In this document: positions 37,106-50,000 of the stretch, one piece after another
Numbering within the stretch: the first letter of the stretch is position 1
How the letters are laid out: every line of letters starts with the position of its first letter
Assembly (NCBI RefSeq): GCF_051014445.1
Contig: NC_135141.1
Span: 16,430,001-16,494,000 of the forward strand
DNA length: 64,000 bases
Source: Colletes latitarsis
Taxonomy: Eukaryota > Arthropoda > Insecta > Hymenoptera > Colletidae
Reading direction: 5' to 3'
Position numbers and translations under genes: made by a program
Notes under the pieces: model-generated
The model's database searches: none
What the model saw: the letters and a program-made list of their open reading frames with translations, nothing else
What the model was told of the DNA's origin: nothing

Positions 37106-40100
37106 ATACCGAATTTACAAACTCATTACAATTTATTTTTCGAACAGTTGTAAAATCCACGATTTTATTTTCGAAGTTTAAAAAAATTCTTAGAAACAAA
37201 TTTAGATACTAATAACGAGTGCAACACACTTATGTTATTAATGGCCCATTAATATGAATGATATTAATAAAAAATGTTTAGTGAAGAAAGAATGAATAAA
37301 AATGAAGGTTGAAGGATAAAAACAGAATGACGGGAGTACGAAAAAGGATTTAAAAGAAAAGCGGACGTGTAATCGCCTGCGTTGCGCTGCTCCACTTTTT
37401 TCGAATTTTTATGAATTTATTTCTCGAAGGCTGCTCTAAATCAAAAGAAAAGAGGACAATGAATAAGAAACTGTGATCACACTTCGTAGGCTGCCCTTGT
37501 AATAAGGCAGAATTCCGGTCAGTTAATTCTGTGTTACTGTACCTTCATTACTTTATATTCTTTTAATAGGCAGCCTACTAATTCTAGTATTTAGCTGACT
37601 AACAAACTGCATTTTTCCATGGCCGAAGCCATGAGACAGTACAGTGAAATTATAAAATCTATTATTAAAAAGACATTCTGTATCATAATACTCCTATTTA
37701 GGACTAATTTCTCAGTATCATCTCTAATGGGTGAGTAAGACAGAGTTTACTTCAATTGCTCTTGCAATTTTTTAAAAATTAGAAAAAACAATAGTTTTTT
37801 AAATAAATTCTGTAACTAATTTAAATTGTATTTTACGGAATCGAGGAATAAAACTATGGAAAATATTGAAAAAATGAAGTCTTGGTAAGTATTAAATTTT
37901 TTGCAATCTTTTGCTGACTTTAGCATCGTTCACAAGAACACAAAAGCAAATATCAAAAAACGTGGTTTGCAATATTAGAGTACAATTAATTTTCTTAATT
38001 TACAATAACATGTTTTCAATTTCATCAATCAAAAAGTGGACAAAATTCTTATGTAAAATTAAAGGTAAAAACTTATTTATCTCGTTAAATAAAAATAAAA
38101 ATTTCAATTATCGAATGAAATATTTTACAAAGAATAAATGAAACTTTAAATGAAACATCATGAATAAATTGAAATGTTGATATTATTAGTTATTTATTAT
38201 TCGAATAAAATTTTGGCCACCCCTAATCAGCAATTCTAAAAATAATTGTAATAACAGATCTCAAGGAAATAAATTGTTGCGTATACTTTTTAAACCACGA
38301 GATATTTGTAAATTCTGTTATAATATTTTAACATTTTTTATGCTGTAAAATGTACGAATATGTAGCGTAAAATAAGTATGTAAATATTTTAATTAAAGCA
38401 AGTTATTCTAAAATTGTAAAATATACTACATTCTACGCATTCCAGTTCTACGTTTATCAGGTTTTTATTCAGCATCGAAAAACAAGTCTTCCACAACTGG
38501 CCGCGGTATTTCCTTAATCGGGGAATGATCGGAATTGTACTCGCTATTTGAAATTAATTTAATATTTTTTACATTCCTTAAGAAAGACACGAATATCACT
38601 GTTAATATCTTTTTCATTCAGTATACGCGAGGTATCTGCGCACACGAATTTTTTCTACATACTAATATCGATATTGATTCTTAGCCATGACAATTAAACG
38701 ATGTATAAGTTTCGATAAATAACATTCGTTCCACTATTTAGAATAATTGGTTCTTAATCAATTTTAACACCCGATTTTACTGTTTTTTTTTTAAATTTTG
38801 TCTTCGTTTGTATTAAACCTGAATATATTCGTGAAATCTCGATTCGAATACTGTTTCTTCCAACACCAATTTACATGAACACATATAAATAACTGCAAAC
38901 AGAATACATTTTTTTTTATACATTGTTTTAAGCAACCTGAACAATATAAATGTGAATTGGGTCTCCAAGACTCATGCATAGTATTGCGGGTTAATTACTG
39001 GATAAAGATTTATTTTTTGGATAATTAAATTTTAAACTCACAAAAGCGTATCATGTAATTACAACTGACTGTATTCCTCCAATTATCATCATCTTGATTG
39101 GTCATAAAAGTATTAAGCGTTTTTCGCACATTTATATGCAGCAGATAATGTAAATAGAGGCTGTAATTACGAATGTGAATATTTTATATTATATCATGGT
39201 AACTAATTTATTTTAATACTATATCGGTGTTGTCTAATTTTCTTAGTTTTGGCAGACAAAAGACTTTTAATTTGCCATCGTTGTTTTAAAAGGAAATTCC
39301 TAATCTTCTCGAGCTCGTATTTAAAACAAAAAGAGTCCGATACAGTCTTAATCATGAATAATTATAATATAAATTTTAATAACTATTAAAAATAAAAATA
39401 CATTAGATCCTTTGCTGAACATTCGCGGTATAGCATAGACGGCTTCACAGCACGTTCATTAAGAATCATCGACTTAGGGTAGGGTTACTTTATTTGTATC
39501 GCTGCCTTAATTTGGACTATGTTCATAAATAATTGAAATTAATACATTAACTCATTAATTGCATGTTTTCTCAACGTTCTTACTATAATACTGTATATGG
39601 TCGAGTTCCTGTTCGGAAATGGAACAGTTAATTTGTTATAAAAAAAATATAGGAAGGGGTTATTGTAATAATAATAAGGAAGGGTTTATAGGTAATACGT
39701 TATTGTTAATTATCTTATAATAAGAACATTCAACTGTTTTGGTTCGAGTTGACTGTTTTAGGAGACTCAATCTGTGTGGTCCTGAATCCTCTAATGAATC
39801 TAGCAAGTATTATTGGAAAGTTTAGAAACTGTGCAACCATCTGTGACGTAGCTGCTTTCGGAGCATAATTCTTAAACGTTTTTAGAAATTTGAAATAAAA
39901 GTGAGAGTCAAAGAATCAGAAGCTGGAAAAGTCTCGCTTCAGTTACTTTGTAGATTGATCGTCACAAGGAACTTAAATGTTGTATTTTATATTTTTATTC
40001 GGTTATTCCGGTAGTCGACATTGACTGGTCAGATAATATTTATACAAATCTAATAAGCAATGTCGTAAGAATTAACAAAGCTATTGATTATCAACAGAAA

Positions 40101-40290
40101 ATGGAGAAAATACTGCAGTTATCATTTATTTTGTGTATTAAATATTGTATTTTATTATTTCACATTACTCAATTTGAAAAGTTTCATACGAACAGCCAAC
40201 CGATTCTCCCACCATCAGATTCCACACTAGTTAGGTGCTCAGTGAGTTTTCGTTCCAACTCTGCAGAGTAAACATAGTGGGGGTAGTTTT
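37106..40290. other. AT-rich intergenic spacer
   Basis: About 3.2 kb of A+T-rich sequence with homopolymer runs. Open frames (for example 37911-38141 and 38791-38979) have K/N/I/F-rich composition and no motifs. I see no gene, RNA or complete mobile element. Confidence 0.55.
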
Positions 40291-40674
40291 TCTACGCTTG
40301 CGCTGAACAGAGGAGTAGGGGGAGCCACAACTGACTCGCAAAACGCCAGTTCGTCACACCTGTTCTATACAATTGAAAAACCAAAACCAACATCGTATTT
40401 GGCGTAGATAAATCCAAATAAAGATTCGAATTCTTGAATTCCACCATTCTATTTTTACGAAGCGACTTCATACAAAGAACTTGAAAACGCAGTTGTTGAA
40501 ACTCGGCGGAATATGGGTGAACTTTATAGAGTAATAAATTCAATTGTTTATCGATATCATGCTTGCATACAAGAAAGACATTTTTTTTTTAATTCGTGTT
40601 TTACGTCGCATCGACCTTCGGGTCATTAGAGACGTTTTGATGCTGGGTTCTCTTCTTTTGGTGTGGTTATACTT
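40291..40674. other. Spacer beside a retrotransposon relic
   Basis: A minus-strand frame at 40292-40543 (83 codons) is open but unrecognised; it lies downstream of the decayed non-LTR element on the same strand and may be 3' untranslated or flanking sequence. A slightly GC-richer patch at 40200-40370 is unexplained. Confidence 0.35.
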
Positions 40675-40945
40675 TTGTAGTAGATGTTGGTTTCTTTTAG
40701 ATATTTCAGGGTATTTTCTACATATATATTTCTGTGACATCAAGGCTATAGGTGAAGTCATCTTGTATTTATGTCTTTGGACGATGTATCTTCCACATTC
40801 ATATGGTAGATATATTGGTCGTTATGATTTTATTGCATAGGTTTCAGGTTGGCGGTTCTTTTCAATAGGTACTCGTGTGTGAATTTACAGTGTCCTGTTC
40901 GTAGCCTTGTCATGATTATTCAGTCTTTCCTCTTCACATTATTGG
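40675..40945 (-). pseudogene. C-terminal relic of a non-LTR retrotransposon (RNase H / tail region)
   Basis: Reading the minus strand from about 40943, KRKD, a stop, then IIMTRLRTGHCKFTHEYLLK (to about 40840) matches the conserved block after RNase H in Jockey-type elements, usually xxLTRLRxGHTxxTHxYLL. The stop replaces a residue in front of the block. Further along, 40735-40675 encodes NTLKYLKETNIYYKSI, which matches the typical C-terminus of such ORFs (LKFLKETxLYxxI). Frameshifts lie between the two. Known function of the family is target-primed retrotransposition; this copy is dead and 5'-truncated. Confidence 0.65.
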
Positions 40946-43296
40946 TGAGTAATGATTAATAAAAATCTTATGTTATTTCGTGCGTTTTTGTTTTATTGAA
41001 CGAGATCCATAATGTGTTCCCTTCTTGTTTTCAGGCGTAATTTATTGCAACAGCAGTCTTGATATGGGATTTGTAAAGACGACATTATTTTGAATTGAGA
41101 GTTTAAAAATAGTATAATATGGGATACACAAATTTTATATAACATTTCTCATTCCTCTTCCTCGCCTCTACATTAAGTTTCCGCAGTTTGACGTAAAATC
41201 ACATAACACCCCAATTTTCATGAAAATCTGTAAATTTTTCGAAATTCTAGCCTACTATGCCGTTTCTGGTAAGCGGTCCTTTACACTTCGTTCGAGAACC
41301 AACGAGACCCTCATTTTGGATCCCATGGACGTTCTTCTTTTTTCATCGATGAGACGAGCAACGTTCGTAGGCGTAGAGATCTCAGGAGAGACTGTTGCGT
41401 GAGTCACTGCCCAAAGTGGACTATGTAAATGCGTTCGTCCAGCCTCGAGAACTGGTCGTTCTGTTCATCGCGTTAAATCTTCTCTTGGAAATCTCGCGGC
41501 GAGTCACTTTTTAATCTATTTATAACACGGACGAAACTCGAACCGGAATAAATAATTGGAAATCGATACACAGGTTGGTTGCAGGATCCACGATTTACAG
41601 AGTACCGGGACCGATCGATAAATAATTATTGCGTTAGCGAAGGAAGTCGCGGGGCAGTGTAGTCGGGTCAACGAAACCGAGGCTCGTCGCGAGCAAGGAG
41701 GAAGGGGGCGCGCATAAATTTACTCCACGCCGAACAGCCTTGGGGCCTTATGGCCCCAAACAAACGGATGTCTACCTCTGGTAGACAGCCGCGAACAACC
41801 GTCGTCTTCGTGGACGTTCGTGCACGATCGTGAACTCTCGTACGGTACCAAGGCATCGCCTACCGGTGAAAGTGTCCAAGGATTTCGTAACGAGCTACCG
41901 ATACCGATTACGCTTACGAGGAGAAATCGTTCGGCTTCGTAACGACCGCCGCGGTTTCAGGCTAATTGGACTCCTTCCTCGGCGACTGCCTCGCAAATAT
42001 TCGATAATTAAAGCGATCGCACGAAAGAACATTTCCGGTAACATGTTATCGTGGATCCATGCCTATCTCGCGCGGAGATCGCGAATAATCCTTAACGACT
42101 CGCTGTCTCGACAGAGGGATGCACTTCTGTCGCATCCTGCGGGCCCTGGATCCGCCATTATATAATTTAAATGAACAAATTAACGACGCGTTTGTTTTTA
42201 CTATTTGAAATTTGAAAGTATAAACGGTGTGAATTTCGTTTGGTTATGGAGTGCACTCGTCGCCACTGGCGGATCTAGAAGAGCTTAAAACGTTTGAGAA
42301 TCTCAATCTTAGAAATTACAAATAAAAATAGAAATAATTTTTTAAGGAATAAATTTCTTGAAGGAATTAAAATTCAATGAATGGAAGTCGAACAGTTTTA
42401 GGCAAAATTTAATTTTTTGCACTCAAGGATTGCATCAATGTACGATCCTCTAAGGGTTTAAAGCGTTTAAAGGTTAACATTTAAAGTGAACTTTTTCGAA
42501 CGTTTAGAGTGGAAGACCTGTTTAAACTCCCCGGATCCTTTAACATTCTTTGTTTTATTTCACCTTTGTTTCTCTTCGTTCCCATGCTAAAGATGAATTA
42601 AAGGGACTGCCTGTTAAATAAATAAAGAGAAACGTCCCATTCGCGATTCGTGCGAGAGGAGGCTCGAAGGGTCGATTGTTTTTTCCGTTCGCGTCGAGAC
42701 TGATAACGATCGCGCACGCTATGCGTTTACTGATTCAATGTCCCGTTAAGCACCGACGAAACAGGCTCGTTGTCTGTTTCTCTGAATCTCGAGGATCTTT
42801 CGAAACGAAGGGGCCTCGTTGGGTCAAAAAACCAATTTATTTTTCACCTTTTCTGAAAGTTTCAAGTACTAAGAACGGGTTCGTAAAATTTTAAGCCGGA
42901 ATTCGACAAATTAAGTCCCGTAGAACCATTTCAAGAGATCCGTTTTATATACTCTGTAACTTAACTTGAAACTTCGAAGCTGTTCGAAGCACAACTTGTT
43001 CGAAACGACAACCAAAATATCTTGGAAAGTAATCCAGGAATCGACTTTAAAAACAAAGCTACATTCACACGCAGTGAGATATAAAACATGCAATACTCAT
43101 ACTTAAGCACAAAAATTACTAACAATGACCCATTTTTACGATCAACATAGTGGAAGTTACCTTTGAAAGTTAAATTGACCCCTTGACGTACGATTTAATT
43201 TCAAATAATTTGTCAAACCTATACTATTTAATTTTGTTTAAATTTGTTCGTACAAGGAATGGCCACGAAAAAGAATAGATTTGTTTTATGAATACT
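40946..43296. other. Intergenic sequence with GC-richer islands
   Basis: GC-richer islands occur at about 41260-42170 and 42600-42900. The plus-strand frame 41830-42165 includes ISGNMLSWIHAYLARRSR, reminiscent of a reverse-transcriptase segment, but no neighbouring RT motifs support it. No exon with convincing borders or domain was found. Confidence 0.4.
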
Positions 43297-43652
43297 TCGT
43301 AATTTTTTTCTCGAAAGTGGGTAGGATTTCGGGGGTATGTGTAATGACAAAAAATGATTGTAATCGACCCTTGCAACCGAAAAGAATTTTTTTAGAACAA
43401 TTTAAAAAATTTTAGCACCTACTCGAATTTTTTTCTTGAAAATGGATAGGATTTCGGGGGTATATGTATTCATCAAAAATGATTGTAATTGACCTCCGCA
43501 ACCAAAAATAATTTTTTCAGAATGATTTGAAATTTTATAATAACTTTTTAGCGAAGCCTCAGTCAAAAAATTGATATTCTTGATTTTCGTCTTATTTTGG
43601 CCTCTAGAATCTCCCATTAAAATTTTTCCCAGGGGTGGCCGAACACCCTGCA
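43297..43652. repeat. TACAGGGTGTTCGG-family element, copy I (left-truncated)
   Basis: Only the right 356 bp remain: two sub-units and the right terminal repeat, ending GGCCGAACACCCTGCA with the terminal TA changed to CA. The left part, including the left terminal repeat, is missing, so the copy cannot be mobilised by terminal recognition. Confidence 0.85.
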
Positions 43653-44584
43653 TAAGTCTTGATGACGAGTGAGTAGTCTTATGATTGTGAAACTTGACAT
43701 CAAAATTCTTATAACAAGTTAGACTCGTCATTATACGGCAAGGGGTTAACTGAAAAATGCGTGATCTTTATGATTTAAAAAAAAAAAAACTGTACAAAAC
43801 ACAACGAGAAAAGTTGTTGAGCATTATTCTACTACAGTTGAAAAATTTCGCGTCCTCGATACGTATGGAAACTAGACCAAAGTTTATACACTGATACCGA
43901 TATCAGTCTTAACTCTGATTAAGACGAGGAGCGCGATGTCGAAGGATCTTGAAGCAGAGGATCGAGAGACGTCGCGTGGACGATCGCATTGACGCCGTTA
44001 ATCTTGCCAGGAGGATCGTTTTGCGGAAGCGACAACTTCCACGGGACCTCGGCCTCATTAGAAAACCCCTCCTCCGAGCCATTCCTCTTCCTCCGGGATA
44101 ACCGTGGATGCTAATTATAAAGCGCGGAATAATGAAATCATCTTGCAGCGCGGGGCTCGCGAGCCCGCTGACTTCCTTGAGAACTTTTTCACTCGAGCCT
44201 CGAGAGAAACGCCTTTATTAGTGGCGGTACATTGCGCTCCGTAGAATTAGGCTCATGGGATTAGCCGGTTGGTGTTATTAAGACAAATTGTCTGCTAATC
44301 GTCTCATCCTCCCGGCCACCTAACGATCTCAAATTATTCGTCGCTACAGTCTCCTTTCTAAGATCCTCCTATCGATCGATCTATCTTCTCCAATTACTCT
44401 GTATTAGGCGTTGGCAACGTTTCAAATAAAAAATTTCGTAGTAATTATTGGAACTATCCTCAATTCCCATTTCAATGACTACTGTTTTGATTTAGCGTTC
44501 AAAATGTACGCAAAAATATTTTCGATAAAGGTTTCTTTTTAAACCACGCCCTTAACTATAAAAATTAATTTCAATCTCGACCCT
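43653..44584. other. Spacer with a GC-richer island
   Basis: A GC-richer island at about 43900-44390 sits in AT-rich DNA. No open frame above 60 codons with a recognisable motif is present. Possible regulatory sequence; nothing more can be supported. Confidence 0.4.
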
Positions 44585-45773
44585 GGGTGGGTTACCAAAT
44601 GGAAAATAGACATAATATCACGGATAACGATAGTTATTTCATGTTATAAGTTTGTCCTCAAATCAGGAACCTATAACGAATTTCCTAGTTTTACAGATTT
44701 TTCTATGATACCATTTGTGGTATTAATTTGAACCACTTCTGCTGCCTTTACACTTGTCGATGCACTATTAGCCAAGCGCAGTGCCTTATTAACTGAACAT
44801 GTAATTTCTTTGCACAAGTGAGCCGTACAGCCACTATCGAGACACCAATACTTATTTCTCCTACTCTCAGCAACATTATGTGTCTCGTTTTTGTTAATAT
44901 CTTCTATATTAAACACTTCATCTGCCATTCCTGCCTTCGAATTGACGTTTTCAACATTTCTTGAATAGCACTGATTTGCTTTATGTTCTAATTTTTGGCA
45001 TTTATAACAATGCTATCTTTGATTTGTCTTGGCATCATATCTATCATCTCCCATTTCACAATATCTACCAACGTTTCTATTTGTACCATTAATACTTCCC
45101 TTATAAAAACTTCTACTTGAGTTACCACTATTCCCCTTATAATAGTTAAAATCTCTGTTCGTGCTTCCAGTATTGCCTTTATAATTATTATATCTTTTAC
45201 TTATACTCATCGCTCCTGGATTATCAGTGTTATGCTTATATCTACGCACCTTTGATTCCTCTATAATTTTTATTTTGAGCGTTTTGAGTCGAGAAGGCTA
45301 TACAACGACATTGAGCTTAATAAATCTTTATTTATATTTACTGCCATACTTTCTAACTTGTCAACAGTTTCAAAAAACTTATCTATATGTTCGCGTACAT
45401 TTTCACCCTCTGACATGCGATTTGTGATCAATTTTTTCAGCAGTGCTGCTTTTCTCGCGGGTCCTTCAGACGCATAAATTGAATTTAACTGTTACCATAC
45501 CTCATGCGATGTGGTGCATCCTTTTATTTGTATGACTTGTGATGGACTTATTGATAACATCAGATCAGCACGTGCCTTCCTATTCATGCCATCCCACGCT
45601 TCTGCCGCGGCTCTCGATCCCGCGTTTTCATACTGCACAATTGGTCGCGGTTTTGTTCCGGATGCATATTCCCATAAATCATTCTTTGTTACCTCTACTT
45701 GAATGCTCCACGATTCGTAATTGCTCTTGTTCAGCAATTCTATACGAGCAGCCGCTACCGCGCTTTGCGCCAT
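44585..45773 (-). pseudogene. Ty1/copia retrotransposon gag-protease fragment (broken)
   Basis: The minus strand from ATG 45773 encodes a copia Gag N-terminus containing LNKSNYESWSIQV and NDLWEY, the usual start of the UBN2-type Gag. It reaches HEVW, then a stop codon, and continues in frame as QLNSIYASEGPARKAALLKK, MSEGENVREHIDKFFE and DLLSSMSLYSL. A frameshift leads to LKIKIIEESKVR and an asparagine/glycine-rich linker (45249-45013). Next comes a CCHC zinc knuckle, CYKCQKLEHKANQC (about 44998-44957), and the protease motif WCLDSGCTAHLC at about 44844-44809. The frame then hits a stop in the LGNSLYVPDLRTNL-type block. Integrase and reverse transcriptase are absent. Stops and frameshifts make it non-functional. 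Confidence 0.85.
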
Positions 45774-45850
45774 GCTTCCAACACGTGGGTAACCTCACTT
45801 TTCTTTTAAACTTACAAACTTTATATTTAAACCACGCTGATCGGAACGTT

Positions 45851-45864
45851 CTGGGCCCATAACC
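45851..45864 (-). other. Primer-binding site of the copia-like element
   Basis: On the minus strand, immediately after the LTR, the sequence reads GGTTATGGGCCCAG. This is the internal initiator-methionine tRNA match used by Drosophila copia-type elements, in which a half-tRNA primes reverse transcription. Its position directly between the LTR end (TATAACA) and the gag leader supports the assignment. Confidence 0.75.
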
Positions 45865-46188
45865 TGTTATAGGTTAATTGAAACAAATAGTTGGCCAAAA
45901 TGCATGGTTAAACAATATGAATTTATTTCTAAAACTTTACACAGATCATGTACATACAACACAAGCCGGTAGAGGAAGCGTCACGCACCGGACGTTATAC
46001 GAACGACTGAAGCGCGAATTACAAACACTTACAATTATATGTAACATTTCATAGTACTTTAGTCTCTGGTTTTTAATAATTCCTTTATTTCCCTCCTACT
46101 TTCAAATGTATATATAAGCACAAACGCACTTTCTTGAGTTCATACTTCTTCATGTATAGCAATACAAAGTGTAGTGAAGTAAACAACA
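45865..46188 (-). repeat. Putative 5' LTR of the copia-like element
   Basis: The minus-strand segment begins TGTTGTTTAC at 46188 and ends ACCTATAACA at 45865, i.e. TG...CA as expected for an LTR. Inside, a TATATATA box lies near 46110 and an AATAAA signal near 45920, in the right order. The inner end is fixed by the primer-binding site; the outer end is inferred from the TGTTG start because no second LTR exists in the window for comparison. Confidence 0.55.
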
Positions 46189-47055
46189 AAGGATATAGAC
46201 GGAACAAATTCACTGCATACCATTATCCAAAATATGCATTTATTTATACCTCGTGGTTTAAATAATCTGACTCGAATCAAGAGCCGCAATAATTTAACTA
46301 AAGAGTCGCATGTATATACATACGTTTATGTAAAAAACTGCTTTTCTTCAATTTTAAACATAACATCGATTCATGATATACCAAATTTTGACGTTTCAGT
46401 GCCAATACAACGACGTCAAATATTTAAAAAAAAACTGAAATAATGTAGTTGTAAAAACATTCTTGTTTAACTAACTTTTTGTGACTGAAAATAGCCCTTA
46501 AAATATTTTCGACTCTTGTAAAATAATTTTGAATCTATGGCCCGCCACATGGTGTCAAAGTACAAAATGGTCTGAGGTTTAAAATACGTTTCACATGTCT
46601 GCAAATAGCACAAAGTGATGCTGCACGCGTATTAATGTGGCAATCACTAACGCAATATAAGATTTTATATTTTCATTATATCTTTATGAGAATAATGAAA
46701 ATAAGTCTAAACAAGTTGTTTCTACTCTTTCAAAACTTTCAACTATACTAAAATTATTCTAATTAATGTAAAACTTCATAAATCTATTAATAATACTTTC
46801 ACAAAGATACAATGAGAAATATAAAAATAAAAAAAAAGTGTTTGCTATATAAAAGAAGATACACAAGACTACTGGTCAGCGTATATTTTTACAAAAATAA
46901 ATACACGACGTTCAACGCCCTCGCAGCTCTGGTAACGCATACAACTTATGTACAACCACGATCCACGTCGCGACGTCGATCACGATCGAGGTCGCTATTA
47001 TTTACACGACTAATTCTGGGACGTACGAAACTCGACGTCCTTCTTTTTCCTCTCT
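46189..47055. other. Spacer and 3' flank of the LRR gene
   Basis: AT-rich sequence between the copia LTR and the stop codon of the LRR gene. The part next to the stop (about 46900-47055) should be its 3'UTR. I could not place a convincing minus-strand polyadenylation signal. Confidence 0.4.
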
Positions 47056-50000
47056 TCACACTAGAAAGCCGCAGGACAAGACGATTAGAATCAAGGACAA
47101 GGTACCCGTGAACTTCGTCGATGAGTCGAATGCATTCTGCGTCAAAATCTGACACTGAGAACTCCGAAAGTGTTTAACGTTTCCTTCGGAGTCCCTCGCG
47201 AGCACGCACAGCTCGTACTTCGACCTAGAATCCTGGAGATCCTGAATCGTGAATGATCGCTCGCTGTAGACGAGATCCTTCTCTATGGCCGACTTGCTGC
47301 TTCCGGATTCGCGCACCACCACGTAGAAGTCACCGATGTCTTCTCGCGACGTCACGTACCAGGTTGCCTTCCAACTTTTGTCGTCCTCGTTGCTGGAAAA
47401 TATGGTCAATATTGAGCTTCTTCCTGTATGTTCTTAGACTTAAAATAAAAGGTACGGAAGTAAAACCTTTGAGACTAAGGTTCTTCGTAACAGTGATTTC
47501 CAATCTATTGGTTTCGAGTCAAAAGTAATCGATAATTAGATTTTCAATTTTAGAAATGAAAATGACCAAAGTGTAAATTGAATTTAAATTAGATTGAAAT
47601 TTTTTTGTTAACTTATATTTCTGTAAAACACATTTTGTAATTTATATAGTATGTCAGCAATGTAAAAATTAAAGTCAAATAAGAATATGATATTTATCTA
47701 CTAATTTCGATCTTAAATCCTGAAAATTAAAAGGGAAGTAGAAAAAAGAGATTGCTTTGGATTCAGTGATCCAATTGCAAAGGAATACGTACTACTCGAT
47801 GTTTCGATATTTCACGTCTGGGGTGATGTCGAATTCCGGATACTCCTTGACCTCCCTTTCTCCACAACCCATTAAATCCTCCGTGACTTCCAATATGAGC
47901 TTCTCCGCGAGGAAATGTGGAGTTCGACAGCTGACGTTCGACCATTCCTTCGGCATTTCAGTGTGCGTGTTCAGCCACCTCTTCAAGGGCCTCACGTAAC
48001 AGTCGCAGTGCAATGGGTTTCCTGAAAATCAAATTTATTACACATAAATTTCTACGTATTTATTTTATCGAGCGTCTATTAATGCTTGCTAGACAGAATA
48101 CGCTAAATAGAAGATATACAAGGACACAAAATATAATACAAAGGTTTAGCAGCAGCTGTTTTGCTACTTAATAAAAAACTTATGAACTTGCCTTAAAAAA
48201 TAAGATGGGCATAACAATGCTGCTGAGTTGAAGACGGGAGGAACGAATGAAGAATTGTGAGAAATGGAGAAGAATAAAACAACGGAAATACCGTTAAAGG
48301 AAGAAAAATTATGTACTTGGAAAAAGATTTGTATAGATAGATTTCCAGTATTCATGTTATTTATAAATTTTAATGAGTATTCTTTTAATACCACTCTGTT
48401 ACTTCAAAATTCTAAAATCGTAGGGGAGACGTTAAATATCTTAAAATATATAGTAAATTTTAACATATAAATCACAGTCACTAAAGTAACTTTTTCTTAC
48501 TACTTTAAAATTGCAATATATCCTTATCCTTCTTTTTGATCTTTAAAGATATACTAGTTTTATTTGGCACACAAAAGAGTCTTGTTAACGAAAATTTATA
48601 ATTTTATCTCAAAAGTATGATTCGATCGTAGGAATTATATTGAAAAATAGAAAAATTGTCACATTCCTTGTACGGTTCATATTAAAATAGTGGTTCGACA
48701 GAAAAAATGAAGACATGAATTTTAGATACATTGAAGAAAGAACAAAGACTATAGACAATATAAAAGTAACCAAACAGGAAAGCAATTAAAGATTGTATAA
48801 TTATGAATTTAGTTTCGACACAACACGAAGGATATAATAGACATAAGCATGAAAAAGCAACACTGTTTAGAAATTTTCATTTATAACGTTTCATTTACCA
48901 GAATACTGTAGTTTCGTGCCATTTTCTATGATCTTCATGAAGTCATCGTCGAAGACCCCTATCTCGTTGGACTCCACGTCGAGGACCTTCAAATTCGGCA
49001 ACGGTAGAATTTTGTTTAGCGGTATGTGGCTCAGATGATTGTGACTCAAGTGCAGGTTAGTCAGATTCAACGGTGGATCGAAGATGTTCTTTTCGGATAT
49101 GTCGTTGATCTCGTTGTAGGAAAGATCCAGCGTCTGTATGGCCGTCAAGTTCCCGATCACGTCTAGAAAATGCATTTAACACTTTGACTGCCACGTCACC
49201 CATATGTGGGTGACAAAATTTACCACTATGACACTAGAAAAATTAATTCTCAAGTTAAGACGTTGAGGAAAATAAATTTGGATAGAATTTGTGAATTTTA
49301 GCAAAGTTACAAAAATAAGTACTGAAACAAATGTTAGACTATGTAGCTTACAATGGTCTGAAATCAAAATTTTATTTTTGCAGAATATTATTCGGTTTTG
49401 ATCTGGTAGTGAACGTGTTAAACGAAAGAAGTTAACAAACGTTCGGTTACCATTGCCCGAAACGAGCCGATTACTCACATCTTCGAATCTCGTTAATGTT
49501 GTTGTGACTGATGTTCAACGACTGGACCTTTTTCGTGCCAATGGTGAGTTCGAAGGTCAGCACGGGCATAGTATTGTACGATATATCGATGTCTTTCAGC
49601 CTGTAAGGGATCCACGGGTCGTTTGGAAAGGTTTTCTTGGTGACGAAAGAGATTTTGTTGTGGCTGAGATTGAGCCTCTCCAGGGATAGACAATCGTCCA
49701 GCAGCCCATGAGTCTTATTGTCCAGGCTCTCTAGTTTATTGTGCGAGAGATCGAGCGTCCTTAGGGAAACGAGACCTTGGAACGCTCCGTTTGGAATATG
49801 ACTGAGGCCGTTGCTCGTCAAGTTCAACGTCAGCAGTTGCAACAACCCTTCGAAAGCCCGGCTGCTCACGTTCGATATCCGATTGTTGGCCAGATTCAGC
49901 TCGAACACTATTGGCAGGCGTCCGAATGCTGATTTTCCTAGCTGGGTTAGCTGATTATCCTGAAATTATTATTCGTAGGTAACTGCCTTTATGAATTTAT

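Noticed and set aside
40544..40840. 98-codon plus-strand frame rich in hydrophobic residues
   Set aside because: It is antisense to the non-LTR retrotransposon relic, so the hydrophobic look is a shadow.
41830..42165. Open frame containing ISGNMLSWIHAYLARRSR, reminiscent of reverse transcriptase
   Set aside because: Only one short resemblance, no catalytic YxDD block or other RT motifs around it, and the region is a GC-richer island with frames on both strands.
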